A stretch of 64,000 bases of DNA from Sphagnum compactum. Lineage: Eukaryota; Bryophyta; Sphagnopsida; Sphagnales. Positions 1 to 9,900 of the stretch are shown here, one piece after another. The position numbers and the translations under genes were made by a program. The stretch lies in the NCBI GenBank assembly GCA_965153455.1, contig OZ234495.1, forward strand, positions 6,200,001 to 6,264,000, in the 5' to 3' direction. Under the pieces are notes generated by a model. It searched no databases. It was not told the DNA's origin and saw only the letters and a program-made list of their open reading frames with translations. How positions within the stretch are numbered: the stretch's first letter is position 1; each line of letters begins with the position of its first letter.

Positions 1-9
1 CCACCCATC

Positions 10-1419
10 ATGGTTGTTATAAAGAAACATGGTAACAATTTTGGAGACTTGCACTTCCTAAAAATAGCCTACAGAAAGCATGGAGTCCTAAGTTTGTATG
101 AGAAACTATGGAGGGCAAGTATGTGGGATTGGTTTACACCCCATAGTGATCTAAAACCAAACTACATTTGTGCACAACAACTTAGGACTACCATAAAAAA
201 GACCAAATACAACATGCCGGTACTTGAAGAGTATCTAGAGCTTCAAGATACCTTGGTTACCATGCTCTAGAAAATGAGAGAGGCAGGTCAACCACTTACT
301 ACCTCCAAGATACAACCCATAGTGAAGGGCATGATAGAATCTTTTGCTCTTGAAGTCATACATGATGCACCTAGAGGTTCAAGGTCATAAGAGAATGGAT
401 TTGTCAATTTTGAAGTAATACATGAAATAGAATTTCAAAGTGGGAACAACGTCAACAAGTAAACTTCCAAATGATTAGAATCAGTAAGGGTGAAAAATGG
501 GTTACAGGGTTGCTTACCTTGTAAAAACTTACAACATTCCTGTACCTCTAGTGGTCAACATTACCAAACTATATTACACCTTGTGTGAATAGTAGGAGAA
601 TGGACATGGGAGAGGAAGGGTGCAAAACACATCAAGGTAGTGAGGATTGAGGACAAAAGATAGGTAACACTTGTTATTTCATCATCTATGGATGGATTGC
701 TCCTACCCCTTCAAGTTGTCTTTACAGGTACCGCACATGGAACATTACCCCCAAACAACGAAGGAAAATTCATGTGCATAAAAAATGGATGGGATCTCAC
801 CTTTAATGAAAATCATTGGTCAACTTTTGAAACCACAAAAAGATTTGTTCACAAAATTTTGCTACCATATCTGGATTCACAAATTGAACAAATAAGTTTG
901 CTAAAACATCATAAAATGGTATGGTTGTTAGATTGCTGGTTTGTACACAAGAGCGAGGAGATTCTAAATTAAATGAAAGAAGATCACCCCAACATTTTGG
1001 TCATCTTCATACTAATAAATTGCACAAGTGTACTACAACCTTCAGATGTGATTTTACAATGTCCATTAAAGCATGCATTCAAAGTTAAGTTCAATACATG
1101 GACTACATCAGTCAGCAAAGAATAGATTGACAATGGACAAAAACCATGTGTCGATTTCAAAATGAATAACCTCAAACCAAGAATGTGTAGTTGGTTACAT
1201 GCTGCATGGATGAAGGTGAAGGATATGAGGACCATGATTGTGAAGGGATGGGATAAGACAAGAATCACAAGAGCATTTGGAATCGAGTTCCAACTTGTTG
1301 CATTGGAGGCCAATACTACTACACCATTGTTCACAATCATTCAAGGCAAATGGAAGAGATTTGGATGTAGACCCAACATTTCCAATATCAACAATCATGG
1401 AAGAATGTTTATAAGATAA
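10..1419 (+). pseudogene. DDE_1 (pogo/CENP-B-like) transposase pseudogene
   Basis: Remnant of a cut-and-paste transposase of the DDE_1 superfamily. Three stretches read through the family in order. The first (10-270) ends in LELQDTL and continues past a stop as KMREAGQPLTTSKIQPIVKG. The second (688-972) holds LLLPLQVVFTGT, ENHWSTFET and WLLDCWFVHKSEEI, the second catalytic Asp being in LLDCW. The third follows in the same frame with CTSVLQPSDVI and PLKHAFKVKF. In-frame stops lie at 970-972 and about 1123-1125, and a frameshift lies between about 555 and 660. At about 551-565, where the family has an NTDQTG-like first catalytic Asp, the frame reads VVNITKL, so that Asp appears lost. No terminal inverted repeats are visible and the 5' part may lie outside the window. 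The family call rests on remembered motifs; I am confident it is dead. Confidence 0.75.
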
Positions 1420-1787
1420 TTTTGTCTTAGTTTAGTCATCTATAGGTCGAAGCACATCAAGATCACAATTGTGAAAATTGGTTAGGTTATATAAAACAAT
1501 ATGAAGAGTTGCACTATCAAAATTACTTACTATAATAATTTTGTCAAAAACAACATGGTAGGGGTATTTTCTTTTCAAATTACCTATTCCTTTGGATGAT
1601 GTCTCCGATCACATACAAATACACATACAACATTAGATCTTGAATTAGTTTGAAATAAAGCTGATTTTGCATATGTTGCACTAAAGCATTTTCAGTCTGA
1701 TTGCCAGTCTTGGTTGAAACACTTTTGCCCACATTTGAAAACCTTTCCCCCAATCTATAATCCAAGAACAAGAGGATTGATTTTGTG

Positions 1788-1923
1788 TGCAGATGGATTT
1801 TTTGTGGAGCTTAGGAGTGATAGATTCTTTCACCTCCAGATTAGAGTTTAGCTTATCAACCAAAGCAAGTAGAAGAGTAGACTTGCTAACATTTGGAAGA
1901 CCCAACAGCAAAGTCATTTTGCC
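1788..1923 (-). pseudogene. PDR-type ABCG transporter fragment
   Basis: The minus strand encodes GKMTLLLGLPNVSKSTLLLA followed by LVDKLNSNLEV, matching the first nucleotide-binding domain of plant pleiotropic-drug-resistance (ABCG full-size) transporters around Walker A. The usual GPPGSGKTT-like P-loop reads GLPNVSKST (about 1876-1902), so two glycines are changed but the lysine is kept. Flanking sequence in this frame (to 1681 and 2091) does not resemble the rest of the transporter. The remaining roughly 1,300 residues of such a protein are absent. It is an isolated, degraded piece, perhaps a gene-fragment capture or old duplication. Confidence 0.5.
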
Positions 1924-2349
1924 CACAAGTTTGCAACAAACAAGCAATAAAAAAATCTTAGAATCCAAAAGCTCACAACTTGTTTGTGTAGCAATAACAC
2001 TGCCACAAGAATCCCACACAAGCTTGTTCAGAACTACAAGAATCTCCACAAGGTTTAAAGCTGTTGCAGAAATTATGGTAACAAAAACCATGGCTACACC
2101 ATGTTGATTGCATTACAGAAGGTCCTGGGCAAAGCAAGCTCACAAATTTGGACATGACAACAAATTTGGGTAGTTTTGGAATTTTTTGGAGCTCAGAAGC
2201 TGCTCTGATCTTTTCCATGGGGGAGCTATAGTTGGCACATTCGTTGCACTTGGTCCAACCAGGCCTTGATTTTTCACCATATCCACAAACTGCCCAAGAG
2301 TTTCATAAAATTGCTCCAATGCTAAAGCTGGTAAAAATGATGGCAAAAC

Positions 2350-3430
2350 GATCTACTCTTTTTACTTGCATACAAAGTGCACATAAACCAATGAAAGTGT
2401 GAGATGTTGTGAGAAACTGGCCAATGGTGAAGAGTTCAATAGCTTTCTGGGCAAGGATTTGCAACCTTTGGAGATGGAGATGAAGGAGGCGGAGATGGAG
2501 GAGTAGAGTTGTGGACCCATCGCATTGTGTTGTTATTGTTGTTGGGGATGAGCTTGTGTGCACTAGTAAGTGGATCGTTGAGAGAAGAGCTGGGCACGTA
2601 TTTTGCGCGCATATTGCGAGCCAAAAAGCTACGGTTGCCGATGATGTCTGTTGCTATTCTTTGTTGTTGTTATTGCAGGATGGAAGCTAGACGTGCAATA
2701 GCTTGACCCTAAACTTGACAAATCTCCAAAACAACACAATCCTCACGAGACCGTCCTATTGTTAAGAAAATCGACAAAAACTTTTACATACTAAATCCTT
2801 TGAACGCCCTGCATATGCCTTTTTCTCTCCTCTTCTAAAAGTAGATCTCCAGGCTTGTCACTTGTCAATGATTCAGTAAAAGTTGAAGTCTCGGAGCTTC
2901 AAAGTCACAAATCTTCATCAATAAAGGGCCAATTATTGAAACCAAATTGCTTCGAAAAATCTCCTCTACCAAGTGGCATCCCTACTTGATTCACAGCCTT
3001 GAATCTTGTTTACCTGAAACGTCTCGATAATTTACGATGTTCGAAAGTTTTGGCACTGCGAAAATTTCCACACTTGTCAATTTAAGGTTTCAAAAATTTG
3101 ATAGATATTGATTAATAATTACTAAAAATTTCGGTGATTTAAAATTTGAATTATTTAACACCAAAACGACCAAGGTAGTAGGGTATATTTTCACTGCTCC
3201 TACATGTACAACTACTATAATATCTGTTGAACCTTGTGCATTAAATGCTGAGTTTCAGCATTTCACACTGAGATGTAATCAAATTTCCTTACTTTGGGGA
3301 TACCAATGAAAGAGGGGATAGGGGGTGAAGGAGAGGATGACTTTATGGATAACTTTCATGTCTTAGAGTCTCTTTTTCCCCTCAACTGCCAAGACTAGCG
3401 AACGTCTAAAACCAAAAAATGAAAATGTTT
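2350..3430. other. Spacer without recognised gene
   Basis: Short open frames only, none with a recognisable motif or splice pattern. Sequence becomes AT-rich towards the tRNA gene. Confidence 0.4.
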
Positions 3431-3433
3431 TAT

Positions 3434-3448
3434 AAAAAAAGAGAAAAA
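3434..3448 (-). terminator. RNA polymerase III terminator
   Basis: On the minus strand, 12 bases after the mature 3' end of the tRNA, there is a run of five T followed shortly by a run of seven T, the standard Pol III stop signal. Confidence 0.7.
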
Positions 3449-3460
3449 TACAAGTTAACC

Positions 3461-3531
3461 TGCGCAGCCGGGGAATCGAACCCCGGTCAGTACCGTGGGA
3501 GGGTACTATGATACCACTACACCAGCTGCGC
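3461..3531 (-). tRNA. tRNA-Gly(CCC)
   Basis: A complete 71-nt cloverleaf on the minus strand. The acceptor stem GCGCAGC pairs with GCTGCGC, and the discriminator base is A. The D-arm region reads TGGTGTAGTGGTATCA (A box). The anticodon arm is GTACC-CTCCCAC-GGTAC, giving anticodon CCC (glycine, codon GGG). The T arm is CCGGGGTTCGATTCCCCGG (B box). No intron and no encoded CCA, as expected for a nuclear gene. All stems pair fully, so it is probably functional. Confidence 0.97.
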
Positions 3532-3534
3532 TAT

Positions 3535-5470
3535 AAATCTTCACATCTTTATCGACTAGTTAATAATTAAATTAAATCATTTTTTTCGCTTTGCACGAAA
3601 CTCTTATTACGGAAAGTAATGAACAAGGATAAAAGTATACGTGCAAGAGGCACATCCCCATCAGTGAGTTTTGTGATGGCGAAATTTCGCCCTTCTGCCA
3701 AAAAATATGCTTTAAAAAAGAACATTGCCACAAATTCCCTTCTCTTGTAAAAGAAAAATATTCACCCAAAAACGAAAAAATTCTAAAAATTTGCCACAAC
3801 AACCTTAATATGAAAGGCTGCTTAAGATTTTCTTACTTTTAGAAAAAGAAAAACATTGATGGAGATGTGCCTTTTGCATTGGGGTTGAAACCAGAGACCA
3901 AGTAGAACACAAGAAATGAAAGTAAACAAACATGGTGAACACAACATATCAACCTTTAGATGCAATTGAAGGGCAAACCCATTGCTTGAGATGAATTTGT
4001 GAAGAGCAAGGAATTCAAGAGAGGTGGGTGCACAACAGGAGGAAATCACAATGAGGCCTAGCCCTTACTAATGACTGTTAGGTCTTATTCGCCCATTCAA
4101 CCGACCACATCATGCTGAATCAGCCGTTCAGCACAGGTTGATTCCGATTCCTAGCAAGCCTGCTCACTAGGAGCTGTAATTGGCCCAATTGCCACAACCT
4201 CACTTAGGAGCTTAAGCAAGCTGGAGTTGGCCGACTTGCCACAGGCTCACTAGGAGCCAGAATTGGCCAAACCCTGCCCACTCTTGAGCACAAACTCATA
4301 AATTGATTACCTGAAAAAAGATACAGAACCTGGTGCTAGCAATCATCCGTGCATTTGGCATTAAAACTGAAATCAGTGAAGAAAGATACCAGAAATCATG
4401 CTAGGGAGTCAAATGAAATTTTACAATTCATAGAAATCAGACAGCCAGTCTCCATGTCTATGGTTCATACCACCTACTTGCAATCTGACACCTCTGAACA
4501 TCTTCACATGGTTAGGAGGATCACACATTCAACCACAGGTCTGTGGACACACAAACAGTTTTGAACTATGATGTTTCACATTATTTGCACATGTGGGAAA
4601 GTTGCTATGTTTCCGACCAAATTCAAAGATAATTGTTAAGGTGATAGTGTATTCTATGAAGATCATCAGATCGAACTTGCAAGAAAAGTCCTTTCAATCA
4701 GTTTGCATTAAAATTACAATCAGTGCTGCAACATTCCAATGTGGATCTGAAGAAGTAAAAACCCAATTCTGGCACCACATATCACAATACTGTTTCTAAA
4801 GGAGGGGATTACTTGAGCAATTAGGACCAATTTGAACAAGGAGCTTTCTGCCTTACCAAAGAAATCAAGGTTCAAACTCAGATATCAAACACAAAAGTGA
4901 ACTTTAGCTGGGAATCAATTGGGCCAGTTAGTCACTCGATGGTGCAAACCTGTGGGATTCGAAGTCCTTGACCAAGGTGCAGGAACAATTTTCATCATGC
5001 AGTCAAATCCCAATTCTCCAAATGCATTTGCATAATGTGAAGGACAATTCCTCTGGAGCATGGCATGCAAGCTGGGAGGGACCCATTGAGAGACATAATA
5101 CATTGTAAGCACCATGAGCTCAAAGCAGTCATCCCTTCCACTTTTGAGCACTAATTTGGAAAACCAAGTTGCCAGTGTCAGGTGGGTGGCATCTACTCTG
5201 TCTGATCTCTGCATCATCAGCCTTTGACTTCAATGTCAGTAAGTTGGGCAGTAGATTGCAGTAGTTTTTGAGAGAATGCTTTTTAACAGCTCGTAATCAA
5301 AATAATTGGCAGGCTGAACGTTCGTAAACACAGCAGAGAACTGGTGGTAATCATGAGTCAAGATAGTCGAGAATCAAAAGAATTTGCAAGAGAAGAAGTT
5401 CAAGGAGGATCCAAAGCTTCACACTCAAAGAAAAATTGCTTGTAATGTCTTGTCCGAGTGCATTTATACT
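3535..5470. other. Spacer, no gene recognised
   Basis: Open frames on both strands are short and carry no motif I recognise. The longest (4915-5217, minus, 100 codons) looks non-coding. The one structured part is the degenerate repeat at 4166-4290. Confidence 0.4.
4166..4290. repeat. Degenerate short tandem repeat
   Basis: Three imperfect copies built around CACTAGGAGC...AATTGGCC...TTGCCACA, starting near 4166, 4201 and 4247. Confidence 0.5.
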
Positions 5471-5473
5471 AAA

Positions 5474-5975
5474 CTAGTGGGTGCCCGTGGCCGAAGGCCA
5501 CTGTGAAGTCCCCGGTGATGTGACCTCGGAGATTCTTGAGAGGGCAGGGTTTCAGGCAGAGTGGCAGGTGGAGGCGCAGCGAGTGCTTTTTGTCTTGCCC
5601 GACGCTTGAGCGAGGCGTGTTACACAAAGTGATCGGCTGTGTGTAACAAAGAGGGAACGCAGTGAGAGTGTGGCTGAGAGGAACGGAAGAGAGAAAGGGA
5701 GGGTAATTGAGCGAATGGGGAAAGAGGGAGGGAGCCAAAACCAAAGTAGGTAGGTTTTTGGGCGTGTTACACAAAGTGATCGGCTGTGTGTAACAAAGTG
5801 CCATTCAAAAGTACCATTTTGGAGGACCATGAGCGGAATTAATATATTAAAAAAAAAAATTGGTACTCCCAGGCCCCAGCCACTCCCACTCTCCCAGGCC
5901 CCTGTCCACAAAGTTACTGAGTGGAGGACCATTCAAAAGTACCATAATAAGGACTGAGCGGAATTATAATATAGA
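5474..5975 (-). mobile_element. Non-autonomous Helitron
   Basis: A 502-bp element on the minus strand with all the sequence hallmarks of a Helitron. The 5' end begins TCTATATTATAATTCC just after a host A (complement of T5976). The 3' end is CTAG, followed by a host T (complement of A5473), so the insertion lies between A and T without target-site duplication. Thirteen bases before the 3' end is a perfect hairpin, GTGGCC-TTC-GGCCAC (5487-5501). There is no Rep/helicase gene, so it must have been moved by an autonomous relative. The interior contains repeated pieces of its own 5' end. Confidence 0.85.
5614..5798. repeat. 38-bp direct repeat inside the Helitron
   Basis: GGCGTGTTACACAAAGTGAT... 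(38 bp) occurs identically at 5614-5651 and 5761-5798, period 147. Each copy contains short inverted arms TTACACA/TGTGTAA. The duplication is internal to the Helitron. Confidence 0.85.
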
Positions 5976-6468
5976 TATCTTCAACCCATCTATCTTGCAT
6001 TTTTGTGCTCAAAGCAGGAGGGTCTGCTCATCAGGCACACCTGTGTTACCCTTGCAATTGAGGTTTGCACGCCAATTCTTCACACCCCTTTCCACCCTCT
6101 GGTGTTTGAATAGTTGCACTGAGATCCCACTTGCCAGCAGGTGTATACATGCTTGATAGCAGCAGCAAATAGCCCACAATATTTCCGCCATCGGATTCCG
6201 GAATTCTGTTTTGCAAATATATTCTCCCATCTCCACATTTCTATGGACTCTTCTGGTACCACAAGCAAGGCCACTCAGACACAGACATCCGCTTAACAGG
6301 CCGGTCATTGTCTTGATCAAATCCTCCGCATAATACAGATGGCATGCATGGCCAAGAAGAAGATCCACCTTGCAATGCATAGCGCTCCGCTGTTGCACAA
6401 CTGTTGCCGTGGCATTGCAAACTACACCCATCCTGTTGTCTTCTCATGTTTAAAACCCCAGGACACCT

Positions 6469-6477
6469 AAACCCTAA
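6469..6477 (+). promoter_or_regulatory. Telo-box (AAACCCTAA)
   Basis: AAACCCTAAACCCT lies about 490 bp upstream of the GLE1 start codon. Telo-boxes are common near the 5' ends of plant genes for translation and RNA metabolism. The position is plausible for promoter or 5' leader, but function is not shown. Confidence 0.35.
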
Positions 6478-6967
6478 ACCCTCAACCTATGAGAAAGACA
6501 AACCCAAAGAGATCACAGCAAACCAGTCACGCATTATTCCTCACACCCTGGTGCACAGAGAAAGAACCCACCTACAGCTAAGAACAATGTGCTGACGACT
6601 TTCATCAACAAAAGAATGGTGTTCTAGGTCTTGGTAGTAAGATTGCAATTTCCTGATGTTGGCGCACTGATTAGGGTTCGAAATGCGCGTCTGCTGGCTG
6701 GCGCCCTGTCGGTGTTTGAATCTCTCTGCTGTAACAGATAGACCACTGATCAAGTCTTGTTTTCCGAGCTTTGTGTAAATTGTTGAGGAAACATGAGATC
6801 GAGAGACAAAGAGAAGGGGTGATTGATTTTGTTTTGCACAAGATTGACGGAGCGGGGGGTGCAGGAGCAACGTATTTTGGTTGAAGATTACCCACGTTTC
6901 TGAAGTTGAGAACCGAAGATTTGAGGTGAAGACGACACTCGGTGAGAAAGGTCGACTGGTATACGCA

Positions 6968-9900
6968 ATGGTCACAATGTCGTCGGTGATGTCGCCGCAA
7001 GCACGGGGCGGTGGCGACTTGTTTTCAAGTCCAACATTGGCATCCCCAGCGGCACAAGCTCTAAACCTCACATTGACCCTCAAGACGTTGTCACCCAACT
7101 CGACTCTTCTGACGCCGGCAATGGTCGACCCAAATCCTGACTGGACGCTGGAAGAATTGCAGCAGGAGTTGGAGGCTCTGTCGTGCAATTACAGGGTAAA
7201 TAGATTTTAAAAATTTCTCCTTCTTCTGCCAACTCCCCGATTGATTACCCAACTGCAAAGCTCAATAACAAATGCAAATCCTGCAGCAGGTTTCTGACAT
7301 TTTTCTTCTTGGCAAGGATGTGAATGCTTGTGTGATGGTTCTCTTTCTCTCTATGTCATGTTTTTTCTTCAGGATTTTTCTCTGGATCGAGACATTTAGG
7401 GTTTCACACATGCCAAGCCAATCTTAGCTACCCTTCAATTTGAAATGCTCCATTTTTGCATCTATTTGATCCTGCAGGTGTACACTGCATGCTGATTCTT
7501 TGTGCAATCAGTCTCTTTCTTTATTTCACCCTAAACATACAGATTGACTTTTTTAATTGACATTGTCTCATGAGTGCTCACCAATATCATGGCTGAGTCT
7601 TCCCATTGCTTCCAGAAAGCAACAGTAGCTCAGAATGCAGATGTTTGCATAATGGTTCGCCTGAATTCTTTTAGGTTTTAATAATCTTGTCTGCGCTTTC
7701 CATTGGGTTGATAAAGTCAGTGAGTAGTCATGGCAGCTTGTCACAGCTACTCGTGCTGAAGGCAATAATGGTCTGGTACTATATGAGAGACAGTCATAAG
7801 GTTATGACTGCTCTCATTTTTGTGTTACCTCTCATTCAAGTTGCTGCGGAGTTTTCTCTGCAATTTCAGACTTATGTGTAGTCCAGAAACTGTTATCTTT
7901 GTGTTGGTCTGTGCAGTGCAACCAATATTATTATTTACTGTGGAGGGAAATCTGCTGGTAGTAGCTGGGTACATACATTTGGCCAATGCACAATTTGGAT
8001 GGATCTGAAAAACCTTGACAAATTGACCATATGAAGTCTCACTGAAGAACAGTTGCAATTGTCAGACAGTTTACTACTGTTGATCACATTTGGATAGTTT
8101 TGTGATGTTTGGCAAATGGTGGTCACTAAGGTCTGCATGGGGGTTGAGAGAAGGAAGCTTGAGTTAATGATATGGTGTTAGGTCGCAGGCTTTACAGAAG
8201 AGTATGCTTGTTGCATGAGACATGTAGAATTAGGTCATGTTTTGCAGATTTGTGCTGCAGCTTGTAACTGCAAAGAGAGGAGATGTGCAGGAGCCAGTGT
8301 TGGACTATCGGAGCCCCCCACCAAATGCCAAGGGGTGAGTTGATCAGCATTCCTCTTTACAAAATGTTGTGCTTTGTTAAAGACAGCAAGCAAGCAAGGG
8401 GATAATAAAAATGTGAGAACAGATGGATGTGATTCTTGTTTGATCCTGCTATTGCATTTTTGTAGGGTATCATGGCGAGAATTGTCCGTCACAGCAGATT
8501 TTGGACGAACAACAGGACCTTTCATCATGCGAGCATTTGACAGTGACTCTGATGAAGACAGCGATGAAGAAGAAAGCAAATCTGCACCCTTGGTAGAGAA
8601 CAAGAGCTCAGCAAGGTAGCACATTTTTTAGGCGCTGTGTGTGAGCAGGCCCAGTTGTGAATTTCACTGTCTTTCTTTGTTTGCTATCCAAGCTGACACT
8701 GTTATTGATTGATCTCCTGTATCTACTTCAGGCCTATCTCGGAGAAGTTGAGAAAGTGACTAGGGTTTCCTTCAGACCTGTGCAGAATCAAAGGGACGAG
8801 AAGGGAGCTGGCAGCCCATTGCTTGCACGCACAGAATATGTGGAAGCTGCTTTAATAGAGTTGGAGCGTGAACGTCTTACCAGGGTGCAGGTACCAACCA
8901 GGGTGCCTTCTGAGAATGGATTTAGTGAAAGTTCACTTGTGGGATGGATTGCCATGCGTTGATAGATAGTGTTTCCAACCGCAGGGTCATTGATTTCCTG
9001 TTATTGAAACCAAAAGCTCAATGGTGGAAATGAACAGGAGGAGTTCCGGAAAAGGCGACTGTCACTCGACAGGGTGCTGAGAGAGGAAATTGTGAGGGAG
9101 GCAGCTGTTCTGACATTGGTAGAGAAAGACAAGGAGGCCAAGTGCGAGCTTGCTAGGCGCTCTGACAAGCAGGACCAGCGGATGATGTGAACTATTCTAA
9201 CCCTTGTTTAGAGTGTCCTTGATGACAGTTGTTCAATCTCAACTTTGCTCAGCCAATGCTCCCTCTAGAAATAGATGCTGCTTGTATTCTCGCCTAGGTT
9301 TTAAGCTCTTGAAACATAGTGGGAAGTCCTGTGTTGCTTGCTCATTGCCCATTTGATGTTCTTTCATTCTAGCTAGCTTGCTGGAGTATCAGCTGTCAAC
9401 AGCAAGAAAACTCAGAGGAATGAAATAAATTAAGTGATTGCAGTGCAGAGGCACGAGATGTGCATCTATCTGCACTACAACGGGACCATGAGTTGAGGTC
9501 CCAGTCTGAAGCACGGCAGATCAGGAAGGAAGCAGCAGAAGAAGAGGCCCGTAGGCGAGAAATAGCTGCCCGTGAAGAAAGGGAGCGGCAGTTGAAAGCC
9601 AGAATTGAGGCTGATGTGAGCTATGATTTCTCCCATTGTTCTAAGTTGTTGAGAATCTGTGATGTTGTTTAAAGAGATCTTGAGCTGCAGTCTCTGAGAT
9701 TCTATCTTTCATCTGAAGTTTGTATATTGTCCTGGATATGAAATTTGGAATTCTAAAGTCCGGTTCTGATGCAATTTGTTTGTATTATTGTGAAGCTTTC
9801 TATTGAATGGGCTCCATCTGCACAAGTTTAGTTGTAGACTCTTATGGCACTGTAGCACTGCTCAATGCATTGTGGTGTACTCTGGGTTTAAATTGTCAAT

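Noticed and set aside
6541-7188. 215-codon minus-strand frame over GLE1 exon 1
   Set aside because: Antisense to the coding exon, no motif, and its start depends on the GLE1 codon composition.
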